Below, in pieces: positions 55,638 to 64,000 of a stretch of 64,000 bases of DNA. This DNA is from Rhodanobacter fulvus Jip2. GTDB lineage: Bacteria > Pseudomonadota > Gammaproteobacteria > Xanthomonadales > Rhodanobacteraceae. The notes beneath the pieces were generated by a model. The model was not told where the DNA came from and ran no database searches. It saw nothing but the letters and a program-made list of their open reading frames with translations. The number at the start of each line of letters is the position of its first letter. The first letter of the stretch is position 1. A program made the translations under genes and the position numbers. The stretch lies in NCBI RefSeq assembly GCF_000264315.1, contig NZ_AJXU01000030.1:1-64000 (forward strand), given 5' to 3'.

Positions 55638-56495
55638 TCAAGGCTCCAGCATCAACTGGATGCGATCCAGGTTGGCCAGCAATTGCGCGTGGCGGTCATC
55701 GTGGCCTTCGCACAGCAAGACGAACAAGCCATCGAGCAGATGCTGCAGCGCCGACTGGTACAGCAGCGGCTGGATGTACGGCAGCTCGTCATGCGCCGAC
55801 ACCACCAGCGCGATGTCGGCCAGCGTGCGCAGCGGGTTGGCGGTGTGCCGCGTCACCGTGATTACCTGACCGCGGCGCTCACGGAAGTAGCGCGCGATCT
55901 TGCACAGTGCCGGATGGTTGCCGTGCTCGGAGAACACCAGCAGCACGTCGCCCGCGGTGGCAGCCGAAATGTTGGCGGTCATACGCGCGGTGTCGAAGTT
56001 GTGCACGGTGAGGATGCCCAGCAGCGACAATTTCAGCGCGAAGCCGCGCGCGTAGATGTCGTCCTCGCCCAGACCGATGATGAACACCTTGCCGCTCTGG
56101 CCGGCCTGGCCGATGGCGGCGGCGACGGCCTCGATGGTCTCGGCCGGATTGATCAGCCGGGTGGCCTCCTCGGCTTCCGACTTGCGCCGCCACAGGTTGC
56201 CGGCGAAGGCGCCGGGCGACCCGCCATCGGGCGATGCAGCATGTTCCGGTGCATCGCCATTGTCGGCGCGGGCGTTGGCCTCGCCCACGGAATACTTCAG
56301 GTCGGGATAGCCCTTGAAGCCCAGCTTCTGGGTGAACTTCACCACGCTGGACTGGCTGATGCCCAGGGCATTGGCCAGTTGCTGCGAGGAGTAATCGCGC
56401 AGCAGCTGCGCGTTCTCCAGGATGAAGTCGGCAATGCGCCGCTCCACCGCCGACATCCGGTCGCGTTCGGAGCGGATTTTCACCAGCGGCGACAT
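55638..56495 (-). CDS. MurR/RpiR-family regulator with altered SIS site
   Basis: A 285-residue transcription factor. The N-terminal RpiR helix-turn-helix (SAVERRIADFILENA, LGISQSSVVKFTQKLGFKGY) is followed by a SIS domain from about 120. In SIS proteins that bind phosphosugars, Ser/Thr lines two loops; here they read GLGEDD (141-146) and FSEHGN (188-193). A phosphosugar ligand is therefore doubtful. Its ATG overlaps the epimerase stop by one base, so it is co-translated with epimerase and probably responds to murein peptides (inference). Confidence 0.88.
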   Translation of the reverse strand: MSPLVKIRSERDRMSAVERRIADFILENAQLLRDYSSQQLANALGISQSSVVKFTQKLGFKGYPDLKYSVGEANARADNGDAPEHAASPDGGSPGAFAGNLWRRKSEAEEATRLINPAETIEAVAAAIGQAGQSGKVFIIGLGEDDIYARGFALKLSLLGILTVHNFDTARMTANISAATAGDVLLVFSEHGNHPALCKIARYFRERRGQVITVTRHTANPLRTLADIALVVSAHDELPYIQPLLYQSALQHLLDGLFVLLCEGHDDRHAQLLANLDRIQLMLEP

Positions 56496-57592
56496 CAGGC
56501 TTCGATCTCCTCCAATCCCCTGATCTCGCGGATACCCAGGCCGGGCGCGTCCGTCACCGAGATCTCCGATTCGTTGAAGATTACCCCACCGTCGACCGGG
56601 TTGAACTGCGACAGCGATGGCCCGTCCAGGTCGATCTTGGTGATCACGCTGGACTTGGCTACCGCCACGTGCACGGCGGCGGCCACGCTGATGCTGCTTT
56701 CCAGCATGCAGCCGATCATGCATTCCACGCCGTACATCGCGGCGATGTCGGCGATCTTCACCGCGTTGGAGATGCCGCCGGTTTTCATCAGCTTGATGTT
56801 GATGATGTCGGCCGCGCGCAGCCGGATCAGCTCGATCACTTCCATCGGGCCGAACACGCTTTCGTCGGCCATCACCGGCGTGTGCACGCGCTCGGTCACG
56901 TAGCGCATGCCGGCCAGGTCGCGCGCCTTCACCGGCTGCTCGATCAGCTCCAGCTTGATGCCGGCGTCCTCCAGCGTCTGCAGCGCGTAGACCGCCTGTT
57001 TGGCCGTCCATCCCTGATTCGCATCCAGACGCAGCAGGGCGCGCCCTTCCACCGCCGCGTAGATCGCCTTGACCCGGTCGATGTCGACGCCGATGTCCTT
57101 GCCGACCTTGATCTTCAGCGACTCGAAGCCGCGCTCCACCGCCTCCACGGAGTCGGCCACCATCTTGTCGATGTAGTCCACGCTGATGGTGATGTCGGTG
57201 GTGATCACCGGGTCGCCGCCGCCCAGCAGCTTGTACAGCGGCGCGCCGTAGAGCTGGCCCCACAGGTCGTACACGGCGATTTCCACCGCCGCCTTGGCGC
57301 TGGTGTTCTTCTCCATCGCGCCCTGGATCAGCTGGGTGAGGTGGTTGAGGTCGGCGATGTCCTGGCCGATCAGGCGCGGCGAGATGTAGTGGCGGATTGC
57401 GTCGATGATCGAGCCGTGCGTGTCGCCGGTGATCACCGCGGTGGCCGGTGCTTCGCCGTAACCGACGTTGCCGCTGTCGGTGTGCACCATCACCACGATG
57501 TCCTCGACCATGTTGACGGTGCGCAACGCGGTCTTGAACGGTGTTTTCAGCGGCACCCGCAACATGCCGAACCGGATGTCGGTGATTTTCAT
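56495..57592 (-). CDS. L-Ala-D/L-Glu epimerase (dipeptide epimerase)
   Basis: An enolase-superfamily enzyme of the muconate-lactonizing subgroup, 365 residues. Catalytic Lys residues are K160/K162 (LKIKVG) and K267 (NIKLMK). Metal ligands are D190 (LRLDANQG), E218 (LIEQP) and D243 (MADES). It matches AEE/YkfB enzymes, which epimerise L-Ala-D-Glu released from murein to L-Ala-L-Glu. The neighbouring NlpC/P60 peptidase 49 bp upstream supports this. Other dipeptide specificities are possible. Confidence 0.88.
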   Translation of the reverse strand: MKITDIRFGMLRVPLKTPFKTALRTVNMVEDIVVMVHTDSGNVGYGEAPATAVITGDTHGSIIDAIRHYISPRLIGQDIADLNHLTQLIQGAMEKNTSAKAAVEIAVYDLWGQLYGAPLYKLLGGGDPVITTDITISVDYIDKMVADSVEAVERGFESLKIKVGKDIGVDIDRVKAIYAAVEGRALLRLDANQGWTAKQAVYALQTLEDAGIKLELIEQPVKARDLAGMRYVTERVHTPVMADESVFGPMEVIELIRLRAADIINIKLMKTGGISNAVKIADIAAMYGVECMIGCMLESSISVAAAVHVAVAKSSVITKIDLDGPSLSQFNPVDGGVIFNESEISVTDAPGLGIREIRGLEEIEA

Positions 57593-57641
57593 GGGAGAGC
57601 CTTCATGGGAATCCGTGTCCTTCTTTCTTCTTGCGGGTAGT

Positions 57642-59045
57642 TCAATCGCGGATACGCACGATGCTGGTCATGCGGTCGACGAAGGTCTGCTTGTCGTTGA
57701 ACAGCAGCGGCAGCAGCGGCGTCACCGATACCGCGTTGAGCTTGACGCGCACCTTGCTGCCGTCGGCCTTGCGGTAGCTCATGCCGCCCACGTCGTGGAT
57801 CACGTACGGCTGGCCGTTGAACTGGCCCAGCACCATCATCACGTGGCCGGGGATGTAGACCAGGTCGCCCGTCTGCAGCGCGTACGCCGCGGCGATGCGC
57901 TCCTGGCGGCTGTCCTTGTCGGTGAACACGCGATGCGCCAACGCCGGGCTGATCGCCTGCTTGCTGGTGTTGCGCGGCATCTGCACGCCCATGCTGCGAT
58001 AGACGTCCGACACGAAACCGCTGCAGTCGCGGCCATCGTAGGCGTGGCCCCAGCCGTAGCGCTCGCCAAGGAATTTGAACGCCTGGCGGATCAGGTTGGC
58101 GCGGGTCAACGGCAGATAGTCGGCGGCGGTATCGGTGTTCTTCTGCAGCAGCGCGGGAGCGAATTGCAGCTTGCCGGCGGCGTCGCGCAGCGGCAGTTCC
58201 AGCACGTGCGAGGTGTACGGCGTCTGCCCGTTCACCGGCTGGTCCGGCGGCAGGTCGGTCTGCAGCGGCACGCGCGTGCCCATGTCCAGTTGCAGTTGCG
58301 ACAGCGCGGGCTGTTCGCGGGTGAATACGGTGCGCACGCTGGCGCCCGTCACCACGCGATACGGTTTCTTGTCGGCATAACCGAACACTTGCGCCGCGCT
58401 GCCTTCGGCCACGTTCTCCTTCTCGGTCCACGCCGCATAGCGGGGGCTGACCACGAACAGCCACTGGCCGTCCGCGCTGGTGTGCGCGATCACCAGCGGC
58501 GTGCCGGGAAACTCCGCAGTCTCCTGGAAGCGGTCGATATCGGTGTCGTCGTCAGAACTGAACACCCGCAACGTGGTGGGGAAGCCGCGCAACGCGGCGC
58601 GGCGCACCACCAGCCCGTAGCGGGTTTTCTGTTGCGGGGGAATCGCCCCCAGCGCCGCGTTATCGGCCACCGCCTGCAGCGTGGCGGCGGACACCGGCTT
58701 GCCGTGCACGTCGTACAGCGGATGCGTGGGCAGGGTGGACAACGGCTTGATCCAGCCGAGCACGCGATCGCGATCCAGCGTGGGCGGCAGCGCACGCAGG
58801 TCGTGCATCGACGGATCGAGCTGCAGCAGCTTCGCGTTCTGCGCCGCGATCGCTGCGGGATCGAGAATCACGCGGTCCGGTTGCGCCTGCAGGCCGATCC
58901 AGAACGCGGGCGTCAGTTGCGCCTCGCCCACGTCCAGCACGCCCGAGGGCGGCACGGCGAGAGTGGCCGGCGCCTGGCGCGCCGGCGCGGGCGCAGCGGC
59001 CAAGGCAAGCGTCAGCAGCGAGGCAAAAATGAAGGTCAATCGCAT
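57642..59045 (-). CDS. Exported NlpC/P60 peptidase with SH3-like domains
   Basis: A 467-residue protein with signal peptide (FIFASLLTLALAAAPAPA). About 270 residues of SH3-type wall-binding region follow, then a C-terminal NlpC/P60 catalytic domain: Cys341 (DCSGF), His401 (PGHVMMVLG) and His417 (VIHDVGG). It resembles YkfC-type gamma-D-glutamyl-L-diamino-acid endopeptidases, which release L-Ala-D-Glu. Here it is exported, so cleavage would be periplasmic. It lies between the DUF819 gene and the epimerase gene on minus. Confidence 0.88.
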   Translation of the reverse strand: MRLTFIFASLLTLALAAAPAPARQAPATLAVPPSGVLDVGEAQLTPAFWIGLQAQPDRVILDPAAIAAQNAKLLQLDPSMHDLRALPPTLDRDRVLGWIKPLSTLPTHPLYDVHGKPVSAATLQAVADNAALGAIPPQQKTRYGLVVRRAALRGFPTTLRVFSSDDDTDIDRFQETAEFPGTPLVIAHTSADGQWLFVVSPRYAAWTEKENVAEGSAAQVFGYADKKPYRVVTGASVRTVFTREQPALSQLQLDMGTRVPLQTDLPPDQPVNGQTPYTSHVLELPLRDAAGKLQFAPALLQKNTDTAADYLPLTRANLIRQAFKFLGERYGWGHAYDGRDCSGFVSDVYRSMGVQMPRNTSKQAISPALAHRVFTDKDSRQERIAAAYALQTGDLVYIPGHVMMVLGQFNGQPYVIHDVGGMSYRKADGSKVRVKLNAVSVTPLLPLLFNDKQTFVDRMTSIVRIRD

Positions 59046-59066
59046 GATCCGGGTCCTCTACAACGT

Positions 59067-60218
59067 TCAACCGAGCGCCATCATCGACATCAGGTGCGCC
59101 ACCACGATGCCGAAGCCGGTGCCGAGGATATAGCCCAGCAAGGCCAGCAAAATTCCCACCGGCACCAGCGATTTCGAATAGCTGGCCGCAAGGATCGGCG
59201 TGGCCGCTACGCCGCCAATATGCGCCAGCGAGGCGATGCCGCACAGGAACAGATCGAAGCGGAACAGCTTGGCGAAACCCACCAGCAGCACCGCGTGGAT
59301 CGCGATGACGGTGACGCCGCACAGCAGATACAACGGCGCGGCGCCGATGCCATGGAAATTGCTCTGCGAGGCCAGCACCGCCACCACGCTGATCAGCAGC
59401 GCGCCGGAAATCGTGCCCGCGCCGGGGTAGCGCGCCAGCGGCGTATGCGCCACCACCAGGCCTGCCGCGGTGGCCAGCAGAATCGTCCAGGTGGTGGCGC
59501 TGAGCATGCTCGACACCGGCAGTTTCGTGGCCAGCCAGCCGGCCAGCGCCGCAGCCAGCAAGGCCATGCCCAGCCACAGCAGCACGCTCTCCGGCGTGGT
59601 CGGCCCGGTCGGCTTCGCCTCGGCCACCACCAGATCGCCGCTGGATTTGGCGCGCGTCCAGCGGTTGAATGCGGGCGCCAGCCGCGCCACCGAAAACAGC
59701 ACCACCACCCACATCGAGTAGCACAGCGCATCGGTCAGCAGCGACATCGCCAGCAGCGCGTCCGACATGCCGATCGCCTGCTTCACCGCGATCATGTTGG
59801 CGGTCCCGCCCACCCAACTGCCACTGAGCGCGCCCAGCGGTTGCCAGGTGTCACCCGGAAGCCAGCCGCGATAGATCAGGAAGGTGCCGATGAAGGCCAC
59901 GAACAGGCTCACCGAGGTGCAGGCGAACACGGCCAGCACGCGCGGCCCCAATGCCCAGATGGCCCGCAGATCGCAATTGATCATCAGCAGAAACAGCAGC
60001 GCCGGCACCAGCCGCGACACCAGCATTGATTGCGCCGCATGGATCTGCGCGTTGACCTGCCACAGCCCCGACACCGCCAGCGCGGTCACCAACAAATAGG
60101 TCAGCACGATCGGCGGCAGCACCGAGAAAACCTTCCAGCCCGTGCGCCGTTCGATCGCCGGAAACAGGCCGGCAGCCAACAGCATCACCGCCAGGTAGGG
60201 CCAGACCGTCTGGATCAC
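59067..60218 (-). CDS. DUF819 family membrane protein
   Basis: A 383-residue integral membrane protein with about ten hydrophobic segments. It matches DUF819 (YjcL-like), for which no transport substrate is established. Glycine-rich motifs (GSWVGGTANMIAVKQAIG; ASLAHIGGVAATPILA) in the two halves suggest an inverted-repeat transporter. It heads the minus-strand run DUF819-NlpC/P60-epimerase-RpiR and is a candidate importer of L-Ala-D-Glu or a similar peptide (inference). Confidence 0.85.
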   Translation of the reverse strand: MIQTVWPYLAVMLLAAGLFPAIERRTGWKVFSVLPPIVLTYLLVTALAVSGLWQVNAQIHAAQSMLVSRLVPALLFLLMINCDLRAIWALGPRVLAVFACTSVSLFVAFIGTFLIYRGWLPGDTWQPLGALSGSWVGGTANMIAVKQAIGMSDALLAMSLLTDALCYSMWVVVLFSVARLAPAFNRWTRAKSSGDLVVAEAKPTGPTTPESVLLWLGMALLAAALAGWLATKLPVSSMLSATTWTILLATAAGLVVAHTPLARYPGAGTISGALLISVVAVLASQSNFHGIGAAPLYLLCGVTVIAIHAVLLVGFAKLFRFDLFLCGIASLAHIGGVAATPILAASYSKSLVPVGILLALLGYILGTGFGIVVAHLMSMMALG

Positions 60219-60384
60219 ATGCGTCCCCTTGTGGACCGTTCGCCGATGCGCGGCAACGGGCCGGTTTGCGCCGCCAAGGAATAGGTGATTCTTTTCAATT
60301 GCAATCGAAGCATAAATTATTGACCAGCATTTGCAAGCGTGTTACACAGCCGCATCTGGGGTCTTCATGGCGGGGGATGGCGCG

Positions 60385-61980
60385 ATGCACTCACGGTTAC
60401 CTGTCGCAGTGAAATCACGTGGGCGGCGTCTGGCGCTGGCGCTGCTGGCGCTATTGTTCGCCGGCCCGCTGCAGGCCGGCTCGCAGGATGACAACCGCGC
60501 CGTGGCGCCCATCATCGCGCAGATCGACGCCGGGCATTTCCACGAGGCGCAGGCGGCGATCGACCGCGCGCTGGCCCAGCCGCAGCTTTCCGCCGACGCG
60601 CGGCGCGCGCTGGCGTTCCAGCGCGAACGCATGCGCCGCATCCTGCTCGATTTCACCCTCGACGCCGACGACGTCGAGGCGCGCGTGCGCAAGCAGATCC
60701 CCGACCTCACCGACGCCGAGTTCGCCAGGTGGAACGCGGCCGGACTGTTCGAGCACCAGGTCATCGACGGCCGCACGCTGTACTTCAAGCGCTCGCCGGG
60801 CAACCTGTTCCACCTCAGCGACGAGGCGGTGGCGCGGCGCGCGGTGCAGGCGCCGAGCACCGATGGCCCGATGGAATCGCTGAACGACGCGCAGCGGGCG
60901 ATCTACCACGCCGCGCTGGCCGAACACCGCAGCAGCGTGCTGCCGCGCCGCGTGCGGATGACGCAAACGCTTACCGTGGATGCCGACGCCGTGCCCGCCG
61001 GTGAAACCGTGCGGGCGTGGATTCCCTACCCGCAGGCGGTGCCGGGCCAGCAGCAGGACATCCGCTACATCGCCAGCGTGCCGGCGCAGCATCGCATCGC
61101 GCCCGCGTCCGCCCTGCAGCGCACGGTGTACCTGGAGCAGCCCGCGGTGGCGGGCAAGAAGACCGAGTTCTCGGTGACCTACGAGTTGACCCTGTTTGCC
61201 CAGTACCACGCCATCGACCCGGCCAGGGTAACGCCGCTCTCCGCCGCCAGCGCGGAAGCCGTGCAGTGCCGTGATGGTCACGACGATGCGGCGCCCTGCT
61301 CCATCTTCCCCGTCCACGGCACGACCCACGCGGAGACCGAACTGGCGCCGTACCTGGCCGAGCGTCCGCCGCACATCGTGTTCACCGACGCGATGCGCGC
61401 GTTCTCGCGCAAGGTCGTTGGCGACGAGAAGAACCCGTACCACATCGCGCAGAAACTGTTCGCGGCGGTCGACAGGATTCCCTGGGCCGGCGCGCGCGAG
61501 TACTTCACCATCAGCAACATCAGCGACTACGCGCTGCACGCCGGCCACGCCGATTGCGGCCAGCAGACCCTGCTGCTGATGACCCTGCTGCGGCTCAACG
61601 GCATCCCCACGCGCTGGCAGTCGGGCATGGTGTTTTCCGACGACGGCAGCTACAGCAACATCCACGACTGGGGCTACCTGTACCTGGCGCCGTACGGCTG
61701 GGTGCCGATGGACGTGACCACCGGCCAGCTGCAGCCGGGCCCCGCCGACGACCAGGCGCTGGCGTGGTTCTACCTCGGCGGGCTCGATGCCAACCGCATC
61801 GCCTTCAACAACGATTACGGCCGCACGTTCGTGCCGCCGAAGCAGCATTTCCGTTCCGACAATGTGGATTCCCAGCGCGGCGAAGTGGAGTGGGACGGGG
61901 GCAACCTCTACTACGGCCAGTGGGATTACGGCTTCGATTGGCAGATCCAGGCAGCGACGCAGGGACGCAGAAGCAACTAA
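60385..61980 (+). CDS. Exported transglutaminase-like domain protein
   Basis: A 531-residue protein with signal peptide (LALALLALLFAGPLQA). Its transglutaminase-like core has the triad Cys391 (HADCGQQT), His427 (SNIHDWG) and Asp443 (PMDVTTG). ATG 60385 has GGGGGA upstream; an ATG at 60367 is also possible. Such domains are often proteases or peptide-modifying enzymes. It is divergent from the DUF819 gene and 50 bp before the TonB-dependent receptor gene, likely in one transcript. The target is unknown. Confidence 0.85.
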   Translation: MHSRLPVAVKSRGRRLALALLALLFAGPLQAGSQDDNRAVAPIIAQIDAGHFHEAQAAIDRALAQPQLSADARRALAFQRERMRRILLDFTLDADDVEARVRKQIPDLTDAEFARWNAAGLFEHQVIDGRTLYFKRSPGNLFHLSDEAVARRAVQAPSTDGPMESLNDAQRAIYHAALAEHRSSVLPRRVRMTQTLTVDADAVPAGETVRAWIPYPQAVPGQQQDIRYIASVPAQHRIAPASALQRTVYLEQPAVAGKKTEFSVTYELTLFAQYHAIDPARVTPLSAASAEAVQCRDGHDDAAPCSIFPVHGTTHAETELAPYLAERPPHIVFTDAMRAFSRKVVGDEKNPYHIAQKLFAAVDRIPWAGAREYFTISNISDYALHAGHADCGQQTLLLMTLLRLNGIPTRWQSGMVFSDDGSYSNIHDWGYLYLAPYGWVPMDVTTGQLQPGPADDQALAWFYLGGLDANRIAFNNDYGRTFVPPKQHFRSDNVDSQRGEVEWDGGNLYYGQWDYGFDWQIQAATQGRRSN

Positions 61981-62030
61981 CCAGCAGCTTTCATAAAGAG
62001 GCATCGACGGCGTCGATGGGGAGAAGGGGT

Positions 62031-64000
62031 ATGAACAGCAACAACCGCAAGCTACGCAGGACCGTGCTGTGCATGGCGCTGGGCCTTGGCCTGGCGTCGC
62101 TGGCCGTGCCGGCCGCCTTTGCCGGCAGCAACGACGGTTCCGTGGTGGGCCATACCGCCGCCGGTGCCGTGATCACGGTGAACAACACCGCCACCGGCTT
62201 CACCCGCTCGGTCACCGCCGACGCCAAGGGCAACTACCGCTTCCCGTTCCTGCCGGTGGGCACCTATACGCTGGAGAGCAGCAAGGACGGCGCACCGGTG
62301 GGGCACGCGGTGAATGTCACCGTGAGCCTGGGCAATGCCACCACCGTCAACGTGGGCGGCGCGAGCGACGCGACGGCGCTGGAAGCGATCAGCGTCAGCG
62401 GCACCATCCTGCCCGGGGTGGACGTGAGTTCCACCGAATCGGCCACCAATGTCACCCGCGAGCAGTTGAGCCGTATCCCGGTGGACCAGAACATCACCTC
62501 GGTGGCGATCCTGGCGCCGGGCGTGAACCGTGGCGTGGCTGGTTTCGGCGGCATCTCCTTCGGCGGCTCGTCGGTGGCGGAGAACTCGTTCTACGTCAAC
62601 GGCCTCAATGTCACCGACTTCTACAACCGCAACGGCTTCTCCTCGGCGCCGTTCGCGTTCTACCAGGAGTTCCAGGTCAAGACCGGCGGCTACTCGGTGG
62701 AGTTCGGCCGCACCACCGGCGGCGTGATCAACGCGGTGACGCGCACGGGCACCAACGACTTCCACTTCGGCACCGAGACGACGCTGGAGCCCGGCAACTG
62801 GCACTCGCGCGCCGACGACCACTACCGCGCCGACGGCACCCGCTACCTCACCGCCGGCAAGGACCGCGACTCGCTGGTCAAGCTCAACGGCTATGTGTCC
62901 GGCCCGATCGTCAAGGACAAGCTGTTCTTCTTCGCGATGTACGAGGCGCGCGGCGCCACCCCGCGCAACACCAACGACGACGGCACCGTGCTCACCAGCA
63001 ACGGCTCGGACACCGGCTTCTGGGGCGCCACCATCGACTGGCACGTCAACGACAGCAACCTGCTCAGCGCCATGGCGTTCTCCGACAAGGACAAGAACGT
63101 CGGCGACGTCTACGACTACGACTACGAAAACCAGCAGCTGGGCGGCAAGACCAACGAGATCTATACCGACACCGGCGGCAAGAACTGGGCCCTCACTTGG
63201 ACCAGCTACCTCACCAACGACTTGTCGATGAAGCTGATGTACGGCCGCAACAACCGCGAATCGTTCAACCGCGGCCTCAGCGATCTGGAGTGCAACCGCG
63301 TGGCCACTGACGGCGACATCCCGCTGCCGGGCATCGGCCTGGGCTGCACCACCAATTCCCTGGTGAGCAAGCGCAACGACGTGCGCAAGCAGGCGCGCGC
63401 CGATTTCGAATGGACGCTGGGTGACCACCTGCTGCGCTTCGGCTACGACAGCGAGAAGAACACCTCCGACTACGACCGCTATTACCCGGGCCCCGGCGCG
63501 CTCTACTACAACGTCTACCAGGCGGCGCCCGGCTCATCGATCTCCAACCCCAGCGGCGGCGTGGTGCCGGCCGGCTACACCGGCTACGTGCGCGCCCGCC
63601 GCTACGAAATCTCCGGCACGTTCGAAACCACCAACTCCGCCTACTACATCGAGGACAACTGGCAGGTCACGCCCAACGTGCTGTTGAACCTGGGCCTGCG
63701 CCGCGACGGCTTCGACAACAAGACCGGCGACGGCGACAGCTACATCAAGATGGACAACATGATCGCGCCGCGGCTGGGCTTTTCATGGGACATGCACGGC
63801 GACGGCACCACCAAGCTGTTCGGCAACCTGGGCCGTTACTACCTGCCGGTGGCCAACGTGATCAACATCAAGCAGGCCGGCGGCCTGCTGGACGAGCGCA
63901 CGTACTACGCGTTCGACGGCTGGCAAACACTGGACCGCAACGGCTCGCCCTACGCGATGCCGATCCTGGGCCCGCAACTGGGCGGCGTGGATGTGTCGCA
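62031..64000 (+). CDS. TonB-dependent receptor with carboxypeptidase-like domain (Oar-like), partial
   Basis: The open frame from ATG 62031 (AGAAGG upstream) runs off the window at 656 codons. A signal peptide (LGLGLASLAVPAAFA) is followed by a CarboxypepD_reg-like beta-sandwich (GAVITVNNTATGFTRSVTAD, YRFPFLPVGTYTLE). A plug domain follows (LSRIPVDQNITSVAILAPGV, YSVEFGRTTGGVINAVTRTG), then barrel strands. This is the Oar-like architecture common in Xanthomonadales. It imports an unknown ligand across the outer membrane. The gene pairs with the transglutaminase gene and faces the murein-peptide genes. Confidence 0.93.
   Translation, partial: MNSNNRKLRRTVLCMALGLGLASLAVPAAFAGSNDGSVVGHTAAGAVITVNNTATGFTRSVTADAKGNYRFPFLPVGTYTLESSKDGAPVGHAVNVTVSLGNATTVNVGGASDATALEAISVSGTILPGVDVSSTESATNVTREQLSRIPVDQNITSVAILAPGVNRGVAGFGGISFGGSSVAENSFYVNGLNVTDFYNRNGFSSAPFAFYQEFQVKTGGYSVEFGRTTGGVINAVTRTGTNDFHFGTETTLEPGNWHSRADDHYRADGTRYLTAGKDRDSLVKLNGYVSGPIVKDKLFFFAMYEARGATPRNTNDDGTVLTSNGSDTGFWGATIDWHVNDSNLLSAMAFSDKDKNVGDVYDYDYENQQLGGKTNEIYTDTGGKNWALTWTSYLTNDLSMKLMYGRNNRESFNRGLSDLECNRVATDGDIPLPGIGLGCTTNSLVSKRNDVRKQARADFEWTLGDHLLRFGYDSEKNTSDYDRYYPGPGALYYNVYQAAPGSSISNPSGGVVPAGYTGYVRARRYEISGTFETTNSAYYIEDNWQVTPNVLLNLGLRRDGFDNKTGDGDSYIKMDNMIAPRLGFSWDMHGDGTTKLFGNLGRYYLPVANVINIKQAGGLLDERTYYAFDGWQTLDRNGSPYAMPILGPQLGGVDVS

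Noticed and set aside
57468-60029. 853-aa plus-strand frame opposite the murein-peptide genes
   Set aside because: It covers three well-supported minus-strand genes and has low-complexity His/Arg/Gln composition.
60299-60318. TTGCAA and TAAATT as a promoter for the transglutaminase gene
   Set aside because: The spacing is about 8 bp, far from 17; only AT richness is notable.

Overview
The window is high-GC gammaproteobacterial chromosome, most likely from the Xanthomonadales and probably the Rhodanobacteraceae (Rhodanobacter/Dyella/Frateuria-like). The pointers are a Clp-type regulator next to speD and trpGDC, an Oar-like TonB-dependent receptor, DUF1631 proteins, and several classes of short palindromic intergenic repeats. 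The genus call is inference. No phage, CRISPR array or complete insertion sequence was found.

Region 1 (67-14417) is core. On the minus strand are recG, ridA, spoT and rpoZ. Next comes the Mla phospholipid-transport set: mlaA on plus, then mlaF-E-D-C-B on minus. After it are gmk and yicC, with divergent rph, rdgB and hemW. The mla block separates gmk from rpoZ-spoT, and MlaD carries two MCE domains.

Region 2 (14480-31739) has two tandem DUF1631 genes and a PilZ gene, an Xaa-Pro dipeptidase, cydAB (cytochrome bd), pepP, a UPF0149 gene, and the conserved run coiled-coil gene - zapA - 6S RNA - 5-formyl-THF cyclo-ligase. An EVE-domain gene, rpiA, a ClC channel, a repeat-rich gap, tRNA-Gln(CUG), and rpsI/rplM follow.

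Region 3 (31870-49432) keeps a conserved backbone of coq7 - speD - clp - trpC/D/G. Between coq7 and speD lies an accessory block for non-phosphorylative oxidation of an aldose such as L-arabinose or D-galactose. It has an aldo/keto reductase with a LysR regulator, a secreted mutarotase, an MFS sugar porter, an AraD1-like FAH-family enzyme, a second LysR regulator, an SDR sugar dehydrogenase and an IlvD/Edd-type sugar-acid dehydratase. A short 3' gene remnant lies between araD1 and the porter. A 160-bp MITE sits between trpD and trpC.

Region 4 (49610-64000) is accessory. It holds a flavin disulfide reductase, a TRIC-type channel and an M20 amidohydrolase, then a probable murein-peptide salvage locus. 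That locus contains a divergent SDF-family transporter, a YkuD L,D-transpeptidase, an RpiR-type regulator, an L-Ala-D/L-Glu epimerase, an NlpC/P60 peptidase and a DUF819 permease. A divergent transglutaminase-like protein and a TonB-dependent receptor follow; the receptor runs off the window end. Together these could take up murein fragments, cut them and epimerise L-Ala-D-Glu for catabolism.
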